Assembly: GCF_910592395.1 (NCBI RefSeq)
Contig: NC_088326.1
Span: forward strand, 5,649,001 to 5,713,000
DNA length: 64,000 bases
Direction: 5' to 3'
Origin: Lineus longissimus
Lineage: Eukaryota; Nemertea; Pilidiophora; Heteronemertea; Lineidae
Shown here one piece after another: positions 54,383 through 63,316 of this stretch; position 1 is the first letter of the stretch; each line of letters begins with the position of its first letter. The position numbers were made by a program, and so were the translations under genes. The notes beneath the pieces are model-generated. The model did not search any database. It had not been told where the DNA came from and was given only the letters and a program-made list of their open reading frames with translations.

Positions 54383-54404
54383 TTAATTTCAACGAATTTT
54401 AATT

Positions 54405-55172
54405 TCAATGATGTGTCCCTGAGAGCATAGCTCGAGTTAATACCAATTGGTACTGTACATTATGACCATTAAGATCGATGATGTCACCTTTTTCATCAGT
54501 TAAGCGAATATTCAGCTTATTGAATCTTGGTTTACAGGGAATTGCTATTGGTTTCTCAAATGTGTATGCTATTAAATCCCCAAAATTAGCTTCCTTTATT
54601 GGTCTTGTGGTTAGCACATCAGATGCTTCACCATTACTTAATACACTATTAGATTCGATTATGTCACAATGAAAAACAAAATGGTTAATTGGTCTAAAAT
54701 TGATGGGTTTCTCGCTTACAACATCATCCTTACTTTTATTGTCTAAATGGTAAGGCCATTCTGATTTCATGCCAAATAATTCATTACTTTTACCAAGAAA
54801 ATAGATCTGATAATGCGCCTCATTTTTTCTCTTTAGGAAGTGTAAGATGGCCTTACCTGTTGGTTCTTCAAGGTCAAATCTGACAGCACCTCTACTCATA
54901 CTATTTTCTTTCAACTTATCCGCAAATACTTTTGAAAAGCTCTGTAGGTCATAGAGACCATCTGGTAGCGTAATCTCTGCCACATCAAACCCCTTAACTT
55001 TGATTCGGTTATTCTCCCTGGCTGCACTTATGTTGTAGAATGTACAAGGTATTACTGCAAAAGTTAAAGTGATGCTACATGCATCCTGAATTTCAGTCTT
55101 GAGATTGACTTTTAAATCACTTGAACTCTGATCTGGATAGTCACTTGAATCTATGTTCATTACAGTAACCAT
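54405..55172 (-). CDS. Minor capsid (penton-like) protein
   Basis: The frame is 255 residues, start in AAGTAAATG. Strand-rich sequence with ITLTFAVIPCTFYNIS near the N-terminus and LNIRLTDEKGDIIDLNG near the C-terminus fits the single-jelly-roll minor capsid protein of Polintons, which forms the vertex penton. It is two genes upstream, in plus coordinates, of the major capsid gene and on the same strand. The last ten residues (LTRAMLSGTHH) come from a truncated double-hairpin element. The jelly-roll call is from sequence pattern and gene order. Confidence 0.8.
   Translation of the reverse strand: MVTVMNIDSSDYPDQSSSDLKVNLKTEIQDACSITLTFAVIPCTFYNISAARENNRIKVKGFDVAEITLPDGLYDLQSFSKVFADKLKENSMSRGAVRFDLEEPTGKAILHFLKRKNEAHYQIYFLGKSNELFGMKSEWPYHLDNKSKDDVVSEKPINFRPINHFVFHCDIIESNSVLSNGEASDVLTTRPIKEANFGDLIAYTFEKPIAIPCKPRFNKLNIRLTDEKGDIIDLNGHNVQYQLVLTRAMLSGTHH
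54415..54436 (-). repeat. DHE 15, truncated unit
   Basis: GTCC-CTGA-GAGCATAGCTC at the 3' end of the penton-like gene, read as its final residues. Confidence 0.75.
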
Positions 55173-55229
55173 TTACTTAAGCAAATTTGCGTTTTCAAAT
55201 TTACCTTTTATCAAATAAGTAAATTATTC

Positions 55230-55466
55230 TTACTTCATAATATTTCTGGGTAGGATTCCTTGATCGTAAAGGTACACTAATGTTCCATTACTAATAGCTA
55301 CAGTTCCACCCAGTTTAAGAATTTCCTCCAGGTTGGCCTGACTTGGGGGACCAATATTGATTCTCAAGAACCTTTTCAGTAACATAGAGTAACCAATTGT
55401 TGTTGATGCCAACAGTAAACTTTGATACAGTGTATTTATGATATCTTTCTTTCCTGGTGTATCCAT
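55230..55466 (-). CDS. Small Maverick protein, 78 residues
   Basis: Starts in GTAATTAAATG. One hydrophobic segment (LLLASTTIGYSMLL) lies near residues 16-30 and a second mild one near residues 50-60. The C-terminus is LYDQGILPRNIMK. I recognise the layout from other Mavericks, where it lies between the two capsid genes; its function is not known. It could be a cement or membrane-associated virion component. Confidence 0.75.
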   Translation of the reverse strand: MDTPGKKDIINTLYQSLLLASTTIGYSMLLKRFLRINIGPPSQANLEEILKLGGTVAISNGTLVYLYDQGILPRNIMK

Positions 55467-55544
55467 TTAATTACTTAGAAAATCACTAGTAAAACTCATT
55501 TATCTAGTATTCAGTATTTAATTTAGTGTTGTACGAACTTTGTT

Positions 55545-56801
55545 TCAGTGTTGGAGTGAAGCAATCTGAGAATTCTGAATGTTAACCTGGGCGTCAGAAA
55601 CCACGAATATGTGCATTTTGTATGGTCCCTTTCCAGATTTCTTTGTAATAGATAATTGAATACCATCTTTTGTGTTCTGGAGCTTCTTTCCTGATCCGTG
55701 TAGACGATTATCTTCAGAAGTTCTCAGATCCAACCATAAACCATAGTGATTAGAATCACCATAGTATTTCTCCATGGTCATGTTACAGTCATGAGTTTTC
55801 TTCAAATCTTCAGACAAAAAATGTTTCTTGATCTCCTCCCATTGATCCATCATTCTCATTCCTTCTGGGAACACCTGATTGGCAACACCCTCAATTGTGA
55901 TCTGCACTTTACTTATGTTAGGGTTTTCAAACTTCTCTGAATCTCTAGCTCCATCTACATAGTCAGACACAAATAGTAATAATAATCCTTTAATAGACAT
56001 TCTTGGAAAGTTGATGTTCTCATTAATTAGTGTTTCATTAGCAGTAACATTGACTGTCTTAAAATGGTCTACCCAATCATAAAATATTGAGAATCCAGAA
56101 TTGTACTTGTTACTCAATTGACTAGCAATCATCTTATTAGTAACCGTGTCGTATTCAAAACAAATATTTTCAAGTTTGTAGCCCATGCTAGCTGTGGTTG
56201 TGGTGACTATGATTTCCTCCTTTGGTGCTAAAGTTATTTCAATAATCACATCTTCTTGAATTGGAAACTTGTAAAATGGAGCATGATGATGGAATAGTTC
56301 AAAATCTAATGGTATTTTGTACTTCTTGTCAAACACTTTCTTTAAAGTCTTTTCATTAGCTGTTTCTCCAGTGACATCAGCTTCAGCGACTCCTGATCTT
56401 AATTCTCTAAGATTTTCTGATTGAATACCCTGAAAAACTCTATCATTTCTTTCTTCTCCAGTTAGCCACAGATCTTTAAATGTAGAATAATGACTGTATT
56501 CGTCAAGGTCAAATATCTGCTCTGTTCCCAACTTAACCACCATCTTTGAGATTAGGTTTCTACCAAGATTATTTACAACACTATTTTTAGAATCACCAGA
56601 AATGGTTACATCAGCAGACAGATAAAGAGATTTAGGTACAAAGAATGTATTCTCTCGCAATGCCGGTATTCTAACATACAGTGTTTCTTTGGGATTTGCA
56701 GATGAGGGGTTATGAGTAATGATATGATGCTGCCTCTCAGCTTTCAAACCAAGTGGAATCTTATGTGCCCTTTCGGTATTTAATAAATATCCTGTTGCCA
56801 T
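55545..56801 (-). CDS. MCP: Major capsid protein, double jelly-roll
   Basis: The frame is 418 residues, uninterrupted, start context AAATAGAAATG. The N-terminus (GYLLNTERAHKIPLG, later VRIPALRENTFFVPKSLYLS) and the run of beta-strand-like segments fit the Polinton major capsid protein, whose double jelly-roll forms hexon-like capsomers. Length is slightly below the usual range for the family. It is the rightmost gene, facing inward, with the small 78-residue gene and the penton-like gene downstream on the same strand. No double-hairpin element is inserted. Confidence 0.85.
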   Translation of the reverse strand: MATGYLLNTERAHKIPLGLKAERQHHIITHNPSSANPKETLYVRIPALRENTFFVPKSLYLSADVTISGDSKNSVVNNLGRNLISKMVVKLGTEQIFDLDEYSHYSTFKDLWLTGEERNDRVFQGIQSENLRELRSGVAEADVTGETANEKTLKKVFDKKYKIPLDFELFHHHAPFYKFPIQEDVIIEITLAPKEEIIVTTTTASMGYKLENICFEYDTVTNKMIASQLSNKYNSGFSIFYDWVDHFKTVNVTANETLINENINFPRMSIKGLLLLFVSDYVDGARDSEKFENPNISKVQITIEGVANQVFPEGMRMMDQWEEIKKHFLSEDLKKTHDCNMTMEKYYGDSNHYGLWLDLRTSEDNRLHGSGKKLQNTKDGIQLSITKKSGKGPYKMHIFVVSDAQVNIQNSQIASLQH

Positions 56802-57354
56802 TTCTATTTATTTACTAGTAAAATTATGTACATGCAGTGAACAGTGCCAACATCATATATCAGGTAAAATGCACGGAAACGAATGTACAGTGTACAATAC
56901 TTACAATACTTCCATTTTCCAGGCAAAATTAAGGCCTCTAAAATTCATGGAGCGTGGCTTTATGCCACATATGGTAATTGATAATCTATTCTTTATTGTA
57001 ATATTGATCGGCTCTCATTAGCAATTCAGTCATGCGCATTTTGGTCCTTAACAACGATCCCTGAGAGAAGGATGGTTGCTATGTACAAACACAAACTACC
57101 ATCTTGTTGACCAGAACCGATTGCGACATCTTTCATTGTAACATCTAACTAAACAAGCTTGACATAAGCCAGACTCGTATTCTGCGTGGTAAGCATATGT
57201 TATCCCACTAGGCTATTGAACTTTCTATTTAGATCAATAACATTTATGCCTATTTAAAAGTAACATCTGTTTAAGGTAATAAGAGCGCCTATTGATTATG
57301 CGCGTCACAGTTGTCATGTGATATCTCATTCAGTGTGGCACATGCATGGGAATA
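56802..57354. other. Right gene-free end of the Maverick
   Basis: About 550 bp between the capsid start and the right TIR. No frame of note. It presumably contains the capsid promoter region (TAAATAAATAGAAATG just upstream of the gene). Confidence 0.5.
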
Positions 57355-57624
57355 GGGTTCATTTCTCTGCTATTTTTTAACGGATATTTGCAATGATGTA
57401 TCCTTGGAAAGCTATTGACGTGTACTTTCTGTTGGAATACAGTAAGTCATGATTACATTAACCCATTGAGCTCTAGTATTCCCCCACCATTTCACTGACC
57501 ATTTCATTGCAACGCTTCACTGGGAATCTCATGAATGATAGAAAGTGTGTATTGTGGTGGATTGGTTCTTTGGGGTTGTAGGCTTATTTGGGGCAAAAGA
57601 CCTGTAAGGTCTTTGGTCAAAAGG
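57355..57624 (-). repeat. Maverick right terminal inverted repeat
   Basis: Reverse complement of 38,433-38,702. Additionally GAAAGTGTGTATTGTGGTG (about 57,541) pairs with CACCGCAATATACACTTTC (about 57,650), so a local hairpin extends about 45 bp past the TIR end. Confidence 0.9.
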
Positions 57625-57802
57625 GCCTAAAACATAACCTAGTTCCTAGCACCGCAATATACACTTTCTCAAGGAAAGAAAGTTGTTGTCTCTTCAGAGT
57701 TTTTTTATTCTTCTAGCTTTATTTTCAGTGGCGCCAAAAATGGAAAGTAGGCCTATGAAATGGTACTCTCATATTCCAATATATATATTTCACTAAATGT
57801 AC

Positions 57803-57953
57803 CTTCTCTATTTTCTGCTGTAGTTGATCGTGCAGTGTAGTTATCGTCGTTTCCATTTCCGTGCAGTTGCATGTTTTGGCATGTTCACTGCTCCTAAAGC
57901 AGGCACTAACATCCCACACTATAGCAGCGAGTATACAAGCTCGAATGAGCAAG
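57803..57953 (-). CDS. Candidate host exon: membrane segment plus coiled coil
   Basis: On the minus strand, TTGGCTTTCCAG is followed by a 151-base open stretch and then the donor GTACAT. It reads LLIRACILAAIVWDVSACF (hydrophobic) and ends in METTITTLHDQLQQKIEK (helical, heptad-like). Neighbouring exons were not found. The acceptor is strong and the donor acceptable, but a single exon without a family match remains a guess. Confidence 0.35.
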
Positions 57954-58545
57954 CTGGAAAGCCAAGCAATGAAATAGTTAAGATTCAAATCGTCTCGAAT
58001 GGTCAAACACTGACCCGTGTGGCAGTAGGCTCTGTTAAGACACCAGGCGATTAGGAATAATAATTAAAGGGCTCACTTCTTTCAGAAATTACCAAATTTA
58101 CTGAACTTGAGTCGTTTAAATGATGTGAGAATGTGTGCACCCAGACAGATAAACAAATATTCTATAAATACCAAGTTTCAGTGAGTTGGCAAGCATGATC
58201 AATGCAATATCGGCATTGTGTACATATATACTCTATCTTCGTCTGTCTAAGGTCCCTTCATAAAATACCAGGTTGACACCTCCTTGTGACGCATGCACTG
58301 GACATGTAGCGAAAGAATTGCGGAAGTCATAGATCATAAAGGGTGACAATAAGGGGTTTAAGTTCTGACTCCCAATTCTCCCAACAACACGTTGTAGAAT
58401 GTAAAGGTCAAACTGTCATGGAGCACACTCATTTTCTGGGTCATGAACTCATTTACCAGACAGATAACATCAACATATATTGGGATAAAAAACGCCAATT
58501 GCTAATCACTGCGTGGCATATAAAGGAACCGTTTTCTGGATTTCT
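57954..58545. other. No gene recognised
   Basis: No supported exon, repeat or RNA gene. Confidence 0.4.
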
Positions 58546-58715
58546 GGAGTTGGGGATGTTGTCAGAAATGCACTCCACCACTCAGGGGGAGGGAGAATGG
58601 TGTTAAGGGAGCTCTCCACCAGTCTTGGGGTTAGGGATGGTGTCAGAAGAACTCTCCACCAGTCTAGAGTGGGGTAGGGGATCGTGTCAAAAGGACTCTC
58701 CACCAGTCTAGAGAT
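58546..58715 (+). repeat. ~50-bp tandem repeat, four units
   Basis: CTCCACCA(G/C)TC(T/A) blocks preceded by GTGT(C/T)A(G/A)AA recur at about 58,573, 58,612, 58,653 and 58,699. Confidence 0.8.
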
Positions 58716-58771
58716 GTTGGGTTGCTGGCCAAGACTCCTCGATGTAAACTCTCCTCTTATATGCCCAAGGG

Positions 58772-58878
58772 AGGGGTACCAAGCTTGGTCTACAGTAATC
58801 ATATTGGTGAAGGTCAATAATTTGTTATTCTTAAACTACCCCATTTCAACATGCCTGTACCAAGGGTAATTTGCTAGC
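58772..58878 (+). repeat. Dispersed ~107-bp repeat (uninterrupted copy)
   Basis: Runs from GGGGTACCAAGCTTGGTC to GTAATTTGCTAG. The same sequence occurs at 59,451-59,502 plus 60,064-60,121, there split by a 561-bp foldback element. It serves as the empty site for that insertion. Confidence 0.85.
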
Positions 58879-59450
58879 ACACACATATACTTACATCAAC
58901 AGGACAGCAAGGTTGAATTCATGTATGAACATAATGGAAAAATCTCATGTTCAATTTCAAGTTTAGATTGAATGGGAACGGCCTATGTACATGAGAAAAT
59001 CAGAGAAATTATCAAAAAACACTTACTGTGGCAATCTGTGATTTGTTCGGACGTGTTGTATATATGAACTGAACATTCTTTGATCTGAAGACAGTGCAGA
59101 AGGAAGATATATACATATACATTACTATAGGAGTCTGGTTGTAAATTCTCACCGAACGTCGACCGGCCTCGTCGATACAATTAAGTTGGACTGCCCCGGA
59201 AGTCTTGTGGGTGGTCAATGCGCCTACTTAGGTAAGGATGCGCCCAAACTAGACATTGTCATGTCTTCGTTTAGAACTCGAATTCAGAAATGATAGGCCC
59301 AACACCCTCTAGAAAACATCCCAAAAGAACTAAAACTGCAACTAACGCATAGGCGAATTAAGTGAAAAATAACATGTTGTAATATTACCTAGTCATCGAC
59401 ACCACACATGAATTAAACTCAATTGTAAACATTTATCAATACCACATGTA
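58879..59450. other. No gene recognised
   Basis: Short frames only; nothing supported. Confidence 0.4.
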
Positions 59451-59502
59451 GGGGCACCATGCTTGATCTATAATAATGATATTGGTGCAGGCCAATAATT
59501 TG

Positions 59503-60063
59503 GGTAACCGGAAAAACGCCGACCGACCGACTGACCGACTGACCGACTGACCTGCGAACCTACCGTCATATGCAGTATCCCTTTCGCTTTCTATAGCACA
59601 TGTATCTGTGTAGTGCCCAGCGCAATGGACGTGATGGAGTCCGACGTGTCTGACAGCAGCATCTCCAGTCAATTATACCGGGAAAACGAGCCCACGCGGT
59701 AAGGAACTGATAACGATACTCTAAAGATATGCTTTGTCTACATGGTCGGTGGATATAAAAGCATGATTTGGGCCTAATCTATGCACTGTAGTTTTTCTAC
59801 TCGAGTGTCTCGACCGATGCAATGCATGAACTGCAACGCGCAATATGCATTTGTTGTCATTTGAACAGCGCACGTGCGCTTGTTTACAAATTCATTTCAC
59901 ATGACCTGCTGCTGTCCGACACGTCGGACTCCATCATGTCCATTGCGCTGGGCACTACACAGATACATGTACTATAGAGAAGCGAAAGGGATACTGCATA
60001 TGACGGTAGGTTGGCAGGTCAGTCGGTCGATCGGTCGGTCGGTCGGTCGGCGTTTTTCCGGTT
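59503..60063. mobile_element. 561-bp foldback transposon with 8-bp target duplication
   Basis: Ends read (GGT)AACCGGAAAAACGCCGACC on the left and its reverse complement on the right. ATAATTTG flanks both sides (59,495-59,502 and 60,064-60,071) and is present once in the uninterrupted repeat at 58,772-58,878. The TIRs are about 160 bp and include (GACC/GGTC)n tetranucleotide repeats. An 8-bp duplication suggests the hAT superfamily. No transposase gene. Confidence 0.85.
59625..59698 (+). other. Exon-like sequence inside a foldback arm
   Basis: ATG starts an open stretch, MDVMESDVSDSSISSQLYR, ending at the donor-like GTAAGG. The opposite arm carries a diverged inverted copy (59,943-59,887 minus) that keeps MDMMESDVSDSS and the ~110 bp upstream. 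It may be a captured first exon with its promoter; no downstream exon was found. Confidence 0.4.
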
Positions 60064-60121
60064 ATAATTTGTTGTTCTTGAACTACTTCATCTCAACATG
60101 CCTGCAACAAGGGTAATTTGC

Positions 60122-60861
60122 TAGTTATCATGTATAACCTTACCTTTTATATTATCACAAGCCCGTTGACTTCGAGGGTCGAAGCTAGTAAGGCTGATGA
60201 TTTCCGAGGAGCGATGATAAAAGAGGTAAAACACGTACTAAAACTCACCAAGGCAAAAATCCCATCACGAGGTTGAGACTGGGGAAGGGGAATCCCCAAC
60301 AATGTAATGCCAGCGTGTAAGTACTTATCACGCTACGAACAAAAATCAATGCTCTAGATCTCTGCCCTAGTTTACTGTAGACTACCAAGGCTCATACACG
60401 GTCACAATGTACACTGTGATAAAAGGGAAAATTTCAAAAAGCTTCTGATGGCGAAGAAACTTATGTTTTAGGTTAAAAAAACTAGGTTTATTGAAAAAAA
60501 CTAGTTTTATTGAAAAAAACTTAGTTTTTTTGCAAATAAACCTGGTTTTATTGAAAAAAGATACTTTTTGTGAATAACTGGACATACGGACATAACTTGA
60601 CAAACGGCGTGGGTATGGCAAGCGGAGTGTCCAGTTATTCATACAACCAATATTTCTTCTATACAACTTGGTTTAGAATATCCTCGTGTTTGTCATTAAA
60701 ATCTTGCAAAAGTTTGTTAATCTTTTTATGAACATCATCCTCAGCACTAGGATGACCTGTAACAGGAGTTCTGGTTAGTGCCTGGGCACCAAGTATGCAG
60801 TAAATATAAGTTATGATAGAGTCATTTAATCTCTATCCCTGAATTTGAGTAACCTGCTCAC
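60122..60861. other. No gene; short repeats
   Basis: A degenerate ~22-bp repeat with TTATTGAAAAAAAC runs from about 60,470 to 60,560. A hairpin pair TGAATAACTGGACA / TGTCCAGTTATTCA lies at about 60,572 and 60,628. No coding region supported. Confidence 0.5.
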
Positions 60862-63316
60862 TTCAGTATCATGAACTGTTGGTATGTTTGACATGGTTTC
60901 TGTTTGATAACATCAATTACATTTTTTTTAAACAAGTTGACATGGTCGGTGGATACCCCATCGAAGAATGTGAATATATCCATCGTATATCCATATCATC
61001 GTCCGATCATTCTTTAAACATTGGGGGGCAGGTTCTTTTCGACGACTTTCGAGAGTAAGCATTTTTTGTGATTTTTTTTACGTAATAACTTGGAACGACT
61101 ATGTTGAGGTTGTAATCCGGTACACTCCAGGAAGTCCAACCCACTGAGAAATCATATTCATCATTTAGTTTAAACTCACTCAGTAACTGTCGAAGTTTCT
61201 CACGATTTATGTTATTAATTCATTGAAATTTGTTTCACCTCGTGCTAGTATCTGTAAAGTTTTCAAGATTTAATCATTGTGGCTTAAATTATCTTTAACG
61301 GATACACCACAACCAGTTAGTTGTTGCAAACCATGCATACAGCCATGTTAAAGTGATTCTGGTAAAACGATAGTGGGTTTTTCATAAGTCTTAGCCAGGC
61401 AGTCCTTTCTATTTCTAAAACAGTATAACCCGGGAGTTATGTTTAATTCTTTTACACGGAAAAAAATTATTAACTGTAACATAAACATAGAAGTTAAAGA
61501 ATTCATATGTCAACATGCTGTGTTGCTAACGGATAAATCTTATTACTAGCGACATTTTGGGTGGAATTTTAATTCTAACCACTTTTGGGTGAAGATTTAG
61601 GAAGGATTCTGGGGCTAAATTTAGGAAAGTCTTAGTGTCTTACATGCAGTTTCCTATTATTAACAGGAATATTTTTTTTCCAATTTCTGACCGCTTATTG
61701 TCGGATCAGTCAGATCTCGCATCAAAGTTGGTGCAAACCCCATCAAAGTTGGTGCCAACTGCAGCTCCTTTTATTAGTACTTACTCTATTTTCCATTTAC
61801 CTGTCCTACTACCGAACAGGGCAGCATAATGGTCGAACGAACCATCGACGTTTATTGGCTGATACAATCGGATTAACACCGTATATACGTCGATGCATGG
61901 ATATCAGCAAAACTGCGTAGATAAAACCACGTGGAAATGTACATTTGCATAAAGAACCCGGAAAAAACGCTACGACTATGAAAAAAATGTTATTAGAAGT
62001 ACCTACATGTATCTACATAATCTACCAAATTAATGTATTCTTTATGTAGCTGCACAGTGTTTATATGCACCAAATTCGAAATCAACTAAGAAATAAAGTC
62101 GTATTTGGACATTATTGACGAGAAAATTGCAAAGCCGGCATCTTCCGCCATCAATATCATTGTCACGTGCAGTAGTCAATCTCCTCACCAGAGGGTCGTT
62201 CTTCACCCTAGTCTTAAAGTAACTTCATTTACATTAACGGTCTCAACCGATCTCATGCTAGGGGGCTTCCTAGGTTGTAGCCGGAGCAGTTCATTCGAAT
62301 GACAGAACGAAGAAGTGATGATGGAGATTCCGGCACCAGTGTCGATCAATATGTCAAGGTCAGCGATCCTCGATTGTGCCGTCAATTAGATTGGCGACTC
62401 CGGACAGTATAGGGCAGAGGAATTGTGACTCGCTTCGAGACAGACATATAGTGATTTCAAAACCCAATCCTTTATCCAGATTTAGTGCTGCTATGATTAT
62501 CATTATCAACTTGATGACTTTGATTACTTCAGAAAGAGAGTTAAAATTGACTATTTTTATGCGATTCTTTCACGCTGCATCTAAATTAGATATACAACAT
62601 GTTTTAGAACATGGCAATATTGGATGGGTTAATAATTTTGGCAGGAATAACAGTGGCGAATCACCGACGACGTCGATCATAGACCTGAAACTTTACGAAT
62701 ATGTTTTTAAAAAGTTGGACGCCAAACAAGCCAATGAAACCAAAATGTAATGTAGAATGTAATTTTCAGGTTTGAGAAAATCCGATATTGATCACCCGAT
62801 AACCAAAAGGCTGTACCAGGACAATTGTTTCTGAAGTTAATAATGAAGTGTCTCGAAAGTACATTTTTACATGTATACCAGCCATGATCGGAGGATACCA
62901 GACTCCGTCACATCCGCGTATCTCATGTTACGCATATGTTATCGGCTTGCTTTTGATCAATTTCAGTCACTTTGTCAATCTTCGATTAATTGAAAAAGTA
63001 CAACAACACTGCCACAATTGTGAGTAGCATAGCAGACCTGCATTGATCGAGCGTAAATGTTGATCATGAAGAAATGCAGATCAGATGCAACATGCATGCC
63101 ATTTGATTTCTGAAATGGTGCCATTTATTTCTGCAAGGATCGAAGTTATTACATTGTATATTGGATAAAAGAACCATCTTAGACAACGCCTACAGCTCAG
63201 GTTTCACTGAGGTAATTTGAATAGTCAGGAACAACTGGAGCAGTTCCCCGGGCTGTGACAGAGCTCTTGGCTGAGAACAACCCAACTGGAGAAGTTTCGC
63301 GGGCAGCGACAGAGCT
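60862..63316 (+). repeat. Duplicated block, copy C (3' flank only)
   Basis: It starts at AGTATCATGAACTGTTGG and matches 16,624-18,990 and 25,604-28,010. It shares the AGGACAATTG segment near 62,815 with copy B but not A. A ~90-bp insert at 60,964-61,054 and a deletion near 61,262 are private. It leads into the start of another 51-bp array. Confidence 0.9.
62203..62385 (-). pseudogene. Retropepsin-like fragment, copy C
   Basis: Minus-strand LIDTGAGISIITSSF is preserved; the rest matches copies A and B. Relic carried by duplication. Confidence 0.55.

Larger units (their letters stand above)
38433..57624. mobile_element. Maverick/Polinton element, about 19.2 kb
   Basis: The element is bounded by inverted repeats of about 270 bp and contains the Maverick hallmark set: protein-primed-type polymerase B, retroviral-type integrase with chromodomain, FtsK/HerA-type ATPase, double-jelly-roll major capsid protein and a penton-like minor capsid protein. 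There are about fifteen genes in two outward and inward groups. Left-half genes run mostly on the plus strand; right-half genes run mostly on the minus strand. Polymerase, integrase and one membrane protein are interrupted; capsid and ATPase genes are open. No adenain-type protease was recognised. Target-site duplications could not be fixed because the outermost TIR bases are divergent. A provirus-like origin is consistent with knowledge of Polintons as virus relatives. Confidence 0.95.

Noticed and set aside
40475-54436. Double-hairpin units as a CRISPR array or hammerhead-type ribozyme
   Set aside because: Spacing is irregular with no spacers, and the conserved hammerhead core bases are absent.
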